Shown: positions 13,201 through 25,200 of the stretch, piece after piece | How the letters are laid out: the number at the start of each line of letters is the position of its first letter | Position numbering within the stretch: position 1 is the stretch's first letter | Assembly (NCBI RefSeq): GCF_012273895.1 | Contig: NW_024045138.1 | Span: 744,001-808,000, forward strand | Source: Zerene cesonia | Lineage: Eukaryota > Arthropoda > Insecta > Lepidoptera > Pieridae | Direction of reading: 5' to 3' | Length of the DNA: 64,000 nucleotides | The notes under the pieces: model-generated | The model's database searches: none | Seen by the model: only the letters and a program-made list of their open reading frames with translations | Told to the model about the DNA's origin: nothing | Program-made: the position numbers and the translations under genes

Positions 13201-16200
13201 CGGCCGCGGATTGCCCAGGGCTGTATCTTCATAGTGCAGTCATGGGCAGGCTGCGGCTGGTGTCCCACAACACATTAAATTCTCTAAAGGGCCTCTGCGT
13301 GTTGGATCTGTGTCCCCACGTAAGCCTTCCAAAAGACCGAGTGCTTTCCTTCTGGAGGTACCCGAGTATTATGGAGAGATACACATAATAATAATAATAA
13401 TAATTTCATTTATTCGAGCAACTATCAAGACTCATTTTGTTAGTAACAATATGCTTAAAAACTATGTTAGTAAATTGAATTAAAAATTATCCTGTTCTAT
13501 TCTATACCATTGATGCGAATAATTTGCAACAATGGTTTACATATAAACAATCTAATCTACTTGCAATACATTTTAAAATTGCATTGGGACTGTCTCGCAC
13601 CCGGCGCACCAGGGATATGCATCTCTTACGGATTGTTGTGTAAAAACAGTTAACACGTGCTTCTGCAAACATCCCTGAAGCACTACAGAAGCGAGGCAGC
13701 CCCAGTAGATATCGGAACGCATTGTTGTATTGTACTCTAAGAGCACTGTAAGATCGTCGAGCGTGATTAGCCCACAGACTACACGTGTAAAATGATGTAC
13801 AATAAGCACGAAATAGGGTTAATTTAACTTCTTTGGAACAACGTGCAAATCTGCGTACAACGTAAAAACCTTTAGACTGTATTTTAATTCGCGAGATTGG
13901 TCACCGTAGGAAAATTAGGAATTAGGTACTTTGTAGTATTCTGATAGAAATAATTAGTTTATTATAAGATAGTGCACTATTACGAATTTTCAATCATATA
14001 CAAAAAGGTTTGTTGTTTCTTCACAGCGTCACAGGCCATGCGAAGTAAAATCGTGAATAATAATTAATGAGTGATACATATGATTTTAATATTTTGCTGT
14101 TGTAGAGACCGAGTGTTTGAACAATCAACAAATAAATTACATTGATATATACTTACACAAAGTAGTTATTATAAATATATATTTAACTGCATATATGTAG
14201 TTAGAAAAAAACACTTAGAAAAGACTCTTAAATGATAGAATAAACTTAAATGTCTCACTTGCTCTTATAAAGAGTATATGTAAGGAAATACTTGAATCCT
14301 GATGAATAATGAATAAACTCATGAATCTATTTTATTATCATCGATTCGTGATAAGAGTGCAAAGTTAGAATTAAATGAGCGGGTCAAGATCGACTCTAAA
14401 AGAGTTGGGTACATAAAAAGATCCTACTAATATTATAAATGCGAAAGTTTGTAAGGATGTGTGTGTGTTTGTTGCTCTTTCACGCAAAGACTACTGAACC
14501 GATTGCAAAGAAATTTGGTACGTAGACACCTGGACATCTGGAATAACATATAGGCAACTTTTTATCCTGATATTCCTACGGGATACAGACTTACGCGGGT
14601 GGAACCGCGGGGCGCAGCTAGTATTTAAATATAAAGGAAGTGCCCTGTAATAAGTATCTATCAGCCTGCGCCTAACTATTGTAGTTAAATCGATGATAAA
14701 ATATTTCATCTATCCAGGGATGGACAGTTGAACGTAGAGGAATTCCGGCTTATCTGCAAGGCGCTGTTCCGGAATGACAAGGGACACATCTACCCCTTAT
14801 CCGAAGAGAAGGTGCGGCACGTCTTCCAAGTGTTTGACAAGAACGGAGATGGGTTCATCGATAAAGAGGAGTTCACGTTCTGCTGGAACCATTGGATTAA
14901 AGTGGTGAGTTTACAACTTTGCTGGTATATTCTAGGTGAATAAACGAAACATCGAGGATAGGAAAATTTGCGTTTCTATGGTAAGCCGCATTTTTTACAT
15001 ACGATGAAGAATATACAGTGTACATGGATGTTACGGTATTACTTTAAATACCTACGTTACATAAAATTATTATGTCATACAATAACTATGTTGTTTTTAC
15101 CTGTATGATTTACATCTATCATACTACATATCACTACATAGTATAAAACAATCTCTTTCCATCGTCTGTGTGTCTCTACGCTTAGATTTTTAAAAATAGG
15201 GAACAGATTTTGATATGTATTTTTTCAATAGATAGAGTGATTCTTGAGGTAAATAAATAAACCATGTATATATCATGTGTTATTGGCGGGTCGCTAGTGT
15301 CTTCATATAGTTATGTATTCACATCGCAATCACGATCATACTGCTCTTAAAAGATCAAATTTTACCTATGTAATAATTGACTTATCCAGGGCGTATAAGG
15401 CAAGCCAGAAAGGCCAGTTTCCTTTTGCTCACCCTTCCCAGTCCATTCCTTCCCTCTAGTCGCCAATTCTTTCCTTATCCCATACCCTTAAGAGCGACCA
15501 GCGCATTCGCAGAGGCACTACCTCTACGAATGTTCATGGGCGGTGGTGATAGCTTAACCACCACGAACCACCACCAACCACAAAAAATGTCCTTTCGGAT
15601 ACTCCCATTCAAACTTTGTAACAGCTTAAATATACATCATATCCTCTAACAATTTAAACCATAGCAATAACTCATACTAGAATGACGTGTTTGCGAGTCG
15701 CATGTTCGATAAGTATTGTCCTTATTCATTGTTACTAGGGAAAAGGTAAAGCCTCGTAGTAATTGAACTAAATGGTTGGAGATGAATCATGCCTCTGTTA
15801 ATTTGTAACCTTTGATCAATATAAAGGGTATTCTAAGTTGAAGATGCATATGATATTATTTTTGTAACAAAAATTTAACCGGCTTCAAAACCACTAATAA
15901 GTATTGAACCTCTATTTCGTTTTTGAAAGTCGGTTTAAAATCAAATTTAAGATCAATCCCTGGAACATTTTGAGTACGATTTTTATTAAAAATTTGTCTA
16001 TACAGCTCGTTTTAAGTTATGTAGTACCGGGGTCACCAAATCTGATGTTATTTAAATTTCAGTAGTAGTTTCAATCAATCATCGGGCACTCTTTTATCGA
16101 CCAATGACAAAAATCAATGAATGAATAGTTCAAAGCCCTTGGAGGTACGCGGTGAATTTTTATGTGAAATGAAATAAATATGTTAATATTAATAATAAAA

Positions 16201-19200
16201 TGTCTATCAGAGTTACTTCAAATATGGAGTGGATCAAAATTAATGAAACTCCCATTTACAGATAGTGCGTCCGGTCAGCGCTTTCCTTATAGTGGACGTG
16301 CAAAATGACTTCATATCGGGAACACTGAATATCAGCAAATGCAACGCTCAGCAGGATGGCAGCGAGGTGAGTAAAAATCGTTTAGAATTAAGATATAACT
16401 ACAGTGAGATTTCAGTTGTCCTCCTGTGTTATGGGGCAAACCCTATAACGGGCAGTTACACAAGTCCAATTCCCTATTGCACTATCTTTGAACCTTCTTT
16501 TACGTGGATTTTAGTGGCTAATAATATATCGCTACAATCAAACCCATAATTTTTTTTAACAATAACTCCATCTGTTTTGAGGAATGCTTAACAAACACCA
16601 CATTGAATTTAAAATCAATAAATGTTTATTGTCGGTTTCATAATTTTTGTATAGCTCTTCTGTCACTGTAAAATGACAAATTATGAATTTAACTTCGCGA
16701 CAATTGTACATTATCAAGGATAAAATCTGTTAATTACTCTTTAGTTATACTCGCAAATAAGCATAGCAATATATAAACAATGAAAAAAAAATTATCTACT
16801 CATTTCATTGATCCGACATACTCGTTCTAAATATAAGCACAGGCACTGCGGTCCCACGTCGTATGCTAATGCAACTGAAATAGTCGACTGACACGACATT
16901 TTCAATAATACAGTGATGCTCCATGTATAGAGATTTTCTTGATTAAATTTCCGGGTCGAGGATAATTAATATTGTATAGGTTTGTAACTTTTGATGAAAA
17001 TTGTGTGTGTGTGTGTGTTTGAATGTAAAACTCTTAAATAGGCTCCATAGATTTGGAGAGTGACCATTATTTCGGTTTCTGGTTTATAAACACTAATATA
17101 AGAATCTCTACATATGAATCGATTTTCAATAAATTTTTACAATCCTAGAGTTGGTGTCTTAGTTTAAATTAAATTGTATAGTTATTCTACATATATTTAA
17201 TCATATAAAAAATAAGATATTCGATAGGGACTCAAACAAAATCTCAATTTTTTGAAATACCCAACAGTAGGCCTAAAAGCTTCAATCATTTAGTTAGCAT
17301 TCAAGTAGATGGTTGATTTTATGTGGTTTGTTTAATGTGTTATCTAAGGACGCGTGTTAGATCGATACCACGTAGCAATCGTTATCACAGGGCCCTTGTA
17401 CGGTACCGTCAGCAAAATAGAAGCTTAGCAAGGCTTCAATTCTCGCACACTCAGTGTAGGTTTTACTGTAATAATTGACAAAGGTATAATAGATGATGGG
17501 TATTTTAATATTATTTATATTAAATCTGCATCTAGTTTTTTTTAATTTTGGTTTTATGAGTTTGCATTCAAAGAACTACCATTAATTATTATTTGTTGTT
17601 GTTTAAGTAAACATGTAGTGAATATACTAGCGGAAATAATTAGAAAACGAAAAACTTTCGTTGCTGACTATAGTGGCGTGCGGTAGGTTTCTATTATCTT
17701 ATAATTTTGATCTATTTGGCGCAGTAGTTACAGATTATGATCAGAGTGTCAAAGAGTGTGTGGGTTCCAACCCGTCCACTAGAAAATGTAATGATTTTCA
17801 GAATATAATTGTCCTCATGATTAATATGTATCGCTAAACTTTTTCTGATATTACATTTTTTTATTCAAAGTACGATACTAATAAGGCACCCTTCTTCATT
17901 AATTCAACAATATTTGATCAAGTTTGACGCGATAATTTTTACATTGAGTTACTTACATTCGCTGTCCATATCTCCATACGTGATAATGGCACGTTAAAAC
18001 AATGGGATAGAAAACCACATGTGCTTCTTGGTATCTCCGCCAAACTGTTAACTAAAAAACGTTAAAAGTTAACAAGTAAATGAAAAAACTTGAAACGTTT
18101 ATTGAGCTCCTACAGGTACAGCGGCCTAAAGCCTACATCTATTATGAAAATTTAGGCTGTCAAACGCAAATCGTATTTTAAAAATCTGGTCAAATGATTT
18201 GAACTTCTAAAAATGTATGCTGAAAGCAATAATGCAAGCCGAGTGTGATTTTGTTCCCGCTACCCGTCAGCGTGTGTTTGTATGTGGTAGTCGAGCACGC
18301 TTCGGCACGAATTGGGCCAGCTCGCACCGGGGAAGTACCACACCCCCACAGAAGACCGGCGTGAAATGGCATTCTGCTGTGTTTCGTTCGGTGAGTGGCG
18401 GAGCCGGAGGCCCATATCCTTTTCCTTCCCCTTCCCAGTCCTTTCCTTTATTCCTCTCGCCAATCCTTTCTTAATCCCTTCCCAATTTAAAGTCGGCAAT
18501 CCATTTGTAGAGGCGTAAGGTCTGTAATCGACTTTACGCCTCTGCAAATGGTTATGGGCGGTGGTAGCGCTTATCATCAGGCGTCCCACCAGCTCCATTG
18601 CCGACTGTGACATAAAAAAAAAAAAAGCGTTTTACCGCAAAAATTTGCTTATATAACACTTAAAATACCCATAAATAAACTCGTAGCTCGTAGCATTTAA
18701 GTATGGCAGCAATTTTGAAATGAAAATTGGTGAAGCTTGCATGAAAGAAGTTAACCTGCATTAGGTTAAACGGTAACTTAGTACCAATAGAACGGGATAA
18801 TTTTTGGATCGTATCCAATGTTATATTGATTGCTTTTAAAACGACAAAGGTCGAAAGTAGCGTAGGACAAAAAGACATAGATAAGTATTGAAATGAATCG
18901 TTATTTCCTAGTCACAGAGATGATATTGGCTTAACAGTAATTAGTTTGCATATCAGAATAGATTTGTGTAAAAAGGAGATAGCCCTTGAGGTTCTTTATT
19001 ATTGCTCATGTCGGGTCTATCATTAAGATCTTCTATGCATGCAGACAGTCGCACAGGCTGAATTTGCTTCCCAAAATGTAACAATTATTATTATTATTAT
19101 TTTGTATCAATTTCTTAATGTTTAATATCTCTCTATTAACACGAAGATAAAGACCTCAAACTTAAGTTTATCTCCTGTACCGTGATGAAAGAACGTACAT

Positions 19201-22200
19201 CATGTTACGTATATTTAAACAAGTATGCTTTCTACCAATGCAGCCCGGTAAAAACCGAAGTCTTTATAAAACAATGTTACGTCAAACAATTCGCAAAACT
19301 TCCAAACAGTAATAGTTTCAGGAATAAACCCTCCTTACATAATTCGGCACCGTCTGAAAACTTCCAAGTTGGACAACTAATTTCCTCTGATGTAATCGAA
19401 TTAAACGGTTTACGCGAAAGTTTGATCGCGAATTAAACAATGACAGCTTTTGGTTAAAGTTAATGGTGTAAGTGTTGATAGCTTGACATTCTCACTCCAT
19501 TGGGGGCAATTAACGCGGTGCCAGGCACGGAAACTGTACGATTTCAATCGGTTGGTATAATGAGATTTATTTTCGGAACACTTCCCACGCGCCCTGATTG
19601 GTTAGTCGCTGTGTGTGTGCCAAAATTTGATTGGTTGAGAATATTTCAAACTGTTTATTGGTTCGACACGGGTTTGTGATTGGTTTGTGTGAAGATTTGT
19701 AAAGGCTTCAGTAGTACGGGGGTGTATACAGTATGATATACGATTTGTTTCAGATTTCCGTTTAATTTAGATTGTACAAAACATTGACAAATTGTATATT
19801 TGTATAATATATCTATAAATTATCTTGATAGGAGACAAAATTTCTCTACAATCAAATGATAACCATATAAATGAATTCATTCTGAAGGAATTCCAGGAAC
19901 AATTTATTGTGAGAAGATTAATTAATCTCATAGAAGTTTCAGTATAATTGTATTTTTGTCTGGAAATTAATTCTTTACTTCAAATAGTATCACAAATATG
20001 TGAAATTTGTCGATTTGCATTTATTAATAGATATCCTACTATCCTACTAATCCTACTAATATTATAAATTCGAAAGTTTGTAAGGGTGTGTATGTTTGTT
20101 ACTCATTCGAGCAAACATTACTGAACCGATTGCAATGACATTTGGTACGTACATAGCTGGACAACTGGAATAACACATAGGCACTTTTTATCCCGATATT
20201 CCTACGGGATACAGACATACGCGGGTAAAACCGCAGGGCGAAGCTAGTGCATATATAAAGATAACAACTAAATACAACACTCATTTCACTAGTTTCATGT
20301 ACGTATAATTGTCTATCTAAAACCCATATCTTTACAAAAAAAAAAAGATAATTCTAAATGTTGATTCATAAAAGGCCCAGTTCGACCCTAAAATCTATAC
20401 AACAAGAATCTAGATGCTACAAAGAAGCTATCAATAACCTTGATATTATCATATAACTAGTCTAAAAATACGTTAATGCTTCTTGCAATAGTTCTCACAA
20501 TACGTTACATTTTAATTTTTAGTTTTATAGCATTGAAATGCTTTATAAATGAGAAATTTTGAAAGAATAGAAAAAATTTGATCACGAGGCAGGATTCGAA
20601 CCTGCGTATCTTGCCTAACCGTAGCAAAAAATTTCTCACGTTACATTTTTTTAAACAAAGCGATTTAAATGAAGCCTGCTTTGAATAACTTTAAAAACCG
20701 TCCAAGAATTTGCAAGCATATAAATATAGTATTTTTACGCGAGTATTGTACATTTAGAATTTAAAAACTTTCTAACGGATTTTAAACGCGATTTATTCAT
20801 TATATTATTAACCCGACGTTTCGAACACAACGCTCCGTTAAAATCCGTTAAAAAGTTTTCAATTTCTAAAAGCATATAAATAGTTCGCCCATTAAGAATA
20901 ATTTATACTCTTTGTGACTTTGCGATCTAAACCACATGCTAAATAGGTATCTATTAGTTTGATTATTTTATGTAAAATATGCCATATAATTGAGCTATTG
21001 AAAAAACGAATCTATACTAATATTATAAAGCTGAAGAGTTTGTTTGTTTTCTTCTTTGAACGCGCTAATCTCAGGAACTGCTGGTCCGATTTTACAAATT
21101 ATTTCAATGTTAGATAGTCCATATATTGAAGGAAGGCTATACGCTATATATGTACCACGGGCGAAGCCGGAGCGAACCGCTAGTATTAATATATGGTTAG
21201 TGATTAATTAATTTCTGATTGCTACAATCTTATATACCTTTTAACCACTTTCTATAAAACAATAGGATACTTCTATTGGCCTTACTATCTAGAAAAAAGA
21301 AACATAAATTTAGATTGCAAAACCAGATAAAATCATCGGCTTTATAACATACGTTTGTGTTCACGCATCATTACGTATTATTCAATGTCGAAACGGGAAG
21401 CAATTTTCATTAACTTGATCAATTGCAGCTTGAAAATTTTAGAATAGTCATTCAATTGGTACATCTATTTAAATATGTAAAATGAATATTTAGTCTATGA
21501 GACTAGACTTCCATAATTATGCGTATACTTCGCTCGCGTGGACTGCATAATTTTGAACTTCGTGTTTTTTGGTAGAATGACATAATATTACGACTTTAAA
21601 TGCGTGTATCTTGTCATGAACCCATTTATTTTAGTAAAGAAACCTCTAATTTATTTTTAAACTAAATTTTGCCTGCGGCTTCGCACGCGTTAATTCGGAG
21701 CAGTTTAATAGATATAGTTATACATATAAACCTTCCTGATGAATCACTCACACACTATCTATTAAAAAATAACCCTATCAAGATCCGTTGCGAAATTTTA
21801 AAGATTTGGAGATACATAGGGACATAGGGAAAGAGAAAGCGACTTTGTTTTATACTATGTAAAACTCATTTAATGAAACATCTTATTCCCGAATTTATTT
21901 ATCTATCCCCTGATTATAATTTTGTCAAAATCTGCTCTGTTGTTTTTATGTAATTGACGCACACGCAAACAGACAAACAATTTACTTGACCATGTTTTGA
22001 GACCTATATCATATCCGTTTAAAAGAAGTAATGTAGAGAAGTGGTCTGGTCACTGTTTTATTATAATTATGTTATTGATGGCTTCCCCAAAGGAATGTTA
22101 TTGTAATTTGTAATAAAAGGCCTATTCATTTGTGTTTATTTTAAGGTGATCATAATTTATAGTAATTTATTATGAGATATCGATAGAATTTATTGAAAAA

Positions 22201-25200
22201 AAATAATAGGAATCGATATGAACTTTGTAATTTTAGGTTTTTTTTTAAGTAAAAATAAAGATTTTTTTAATATGAAATCATAAAGGGGGTTATGTGGAGC
22301 TTCATTTATTTCTTTAAAATCGGTCGATAATCCCACGTTTTTGTATTACGTTTACCACATTTAATTTTTAGTTTTATAGCATTGAAATGCTTTATAAATG
22401 AGAAATTTTGAAAGAATAGAAAAAATTTTTCCTCCCTCGTGCTGCCTCGTGATCAAATTTTTTCTATTCTTTCAAAATTTCTCGTTTACCACAATACCAA
22501 CCGTTTTCTAGATACAGTTCAGAAGATAGAACATTTTATAGATTATAATGGTTAACTATTTAAAGTTGCACAATACACAATATTGTTATCCATCCATTAT
22601 ATATAACTAGCTGCGCCCCGCGGTTTCACCCGCCTGAGTCTGTATCCCTTATGCATATCGGGAAAAAATGCATATGTGTTATTCCAGTTGTCCAGCTATA
22701 TACGTATCGAATTTCATTGCAATCGGTTCCGTAGTTTTTGCGTGAAAGAGTAACAAACATACACATACATCTATCCTCTCAAACTTTCGCATTTATTAGT
22801 AAGATGTATTCTTAAAATGTCCTTATATCGTGAAGATCCTTACTAGGTTAAGTCTCAATTGTAATTATTTTTAAAACAATAAAGCATAAATAAATAAAGA
22901 TCCCTCCAATCGGTAGAATTTACAATCGACCAGTATGTTCTGATGTTTACAGGTGGTGGAGCCAATAAACCGTCTCCTAGACACCGTGCCGTTCGACTGC
23001 GTGTTCTACTCGCTGGACTGGCACCCGCCGGACCATGTGTCCTTCATCGACAATGTGCACATGCGGGAACTGGACCCGTCCAGCCCGGTGAGCCGATGGG
23101 GAGATAGTGAACGAATGAATGGATGAATTAATGAATTATTGAAAAATTCTCTATTATACACCATATAAATACTTACACATTTATTAAACAGTGTTCATTA
23201 TCATCATCATCAATATATATATATTCCCACTGTTGGGACACAGGCCCACAATATGCTAAACGCTGCCCCAGTGCAAATATAACTTGTCGTCGAAAGTTTC
23301 ATTCTTTGACATGCCGGTTTCCTCACGATGTTTTCCTTCGACGTTTCGAGCACTGGTGATGTGCAGATAAATTCATCATTCATCAATTTATTTATTTCTT
23401 GCACGCACGTCCAGTTTCGAACTTTTGACTTTTCGTTTTAAGTCCGAAGTCCTTACCACGGAGTCAGCACTGCTTTTCACTAAAACTAATTAGTGTTGCT
23501 AGAATTTAACGAAAGAAAGAAACTATAACATAAAATATTAATCAAGGGATTAAATAATCGAATGTTGTTCTTTCATTTATAACTAATGGCGTCTAATTTA
23601 TTAACGTGAAAGGTGTGTATCGTGTCAGCTACACAGGTGTATCGTGTTTCACTAAGTAATTTGCTAGTTTCCTGTTAGCAAACAATAGAATTGTGTGCTC
23701 ATTCATTATATTGTTCTGTATAAATAGATTTGCTGACCTCTATGAATGTACCTACATTCAATTATCGAATTAAGTAATCGATTTTTTAATTTCTACATGT
23801 CATTGTCATTTCGAATTAGGTTATATTCAAATTTGAATTAAGATTGGTATATTTTTTTTTTACAACTGACAAAACGGACGAAAATCTTGATTATAATAAT
23901 GTTGATGCTAAAAACGGTAGTGGTAAATATAACGATTGAATTTTAACAACCTGGACTTGGCCAGCGTGGTGCATTATGACCTCCCTCATAGGAGGTCCAT
24001 GTCTAATGCCGATCCTGCAGTGGGAACATAATCTGTGGGCTGATGTTGATGATGATGATGACGCGATTGACGATTTTGTTAGTTTTTCATGCGGGTAAGT
24101 GAGCTGGTGGTTCGCCTGATGGTAAGCGATGATCACCCATGAACATTCGCAGAGGTAGAGCCTCTACGAATCGCTGCCCGTTTTTAAGGAGTAAGGGATA
24201 CGGGAAGGATTGATGACTGGGAATAAGGATGAGGAATCACGACTGGGATGGGCGAGGAAAAGGAAACGGGCCTCCGGCTCCCTCGCTGACCGTATGAAAT
24301 ACAGTACTATTTGACCATTTCTGGGGGTGTGGTACTTTGTATGTGGGAGTCGAGTACGCTTCGGCACGAATTGGGCCAAGCGAAAGTACCACACTCCCAC
24401 AGAAAACCGGCGTGAAATACTAGCATGCTACTGTGTTTCTTACTATGAGGGGGGAAGCCGGAAGCCCATATCCTTTTCCTTACCCTTCCCAGTGCTTTTT
24501 TAACCCCTTTCCAATTTATAGTCGGCAATTTGTTTAGTATTGTTTTTATCTTATGAAACAAAAGGTGTCAGCGGACAAGGCGCAGGCGTACGACACGGTG
24601 GTGTTCGCGGGCCCGCCGCCCATGAAGCAGCGGCTGTGGCCGCGCCACTGCGTGCAGGACTCGTGGGGCGCCGAGCTGCACAAGGACCTCAAGGTTTGTC
24701 TCGCTCCTATAGACATACACATAGACATACACATGAGACATAGGCATGAGACATAGACATAGGCATGAGGCGTGTGACATAGACATGCGATATTAGACAT
24801 GTTACATGAAACATAGACATAGACATGAGACGTGTGACATAGACATGCGATATTAGACATGTTACAAGAGACATAGATATGAGGCATAGACATGAGACAT
24901 AGATATAGACATACACATCGAGCAAACATCTAGTCACTACATAGTATAAGACTAAAGCGCTTTCACTATCTGTCCCTATGTGTGCTTAAATCTTTAAATA
25001 CGCGACGGATTTTTATGGGTTTTAAAAAAAATAGAGCGATCAAGAGGAAGGTTTATATGTATAATATCTTTTATTTAACTATTACGACTTTATCGCGTGC
25101 GAAACCGCCTGCACTAGCTAGTAGATTTTATAAAAGTTGTTGAGCTGTACCCCAAACGTAATACATGCAATTCCACTGACTGACGAACAAAAAAACAACT

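Larger units (their letters stand above)
16367..22952 (+). other. Naam intron 3: repeats and a CCAAT-box cluster, no gene recognised
   Basis: 6.6 kb intron. It holds a poly(A) retroposon (18245-18625), a cluster of inverted CCAAT boxes (19597-19683), Helitron-like copies (20051-20247, 21011-21183, 21658-21874, 22607-22804) and two copies of a hairpin-forming repeat (20505-20645, 22363-22487). The open frame at 19182-19436 (84 residues) matches nothing I know and I do not call it. Confidence 0.6.

Noticed and set aside
19182..19436. 84-codon frame in Naam intron 3
   Set aside because: No known motif, no promoter or splice context, not similar to any family I recognise.
20588..20620. Possible tRNA gene (perfect T-arm with GTTCGAATC)
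   Set aside because: No acceptor stem, D-arm or anticodon stem around it; a tRNA-derived repeat fragment.
24546..24937. Several overlapping frames with repeated SHVYVYV-type text
   Set aside because: Translation of the ACATAGACAT tandem repeat and antisense of Naam exon 5.
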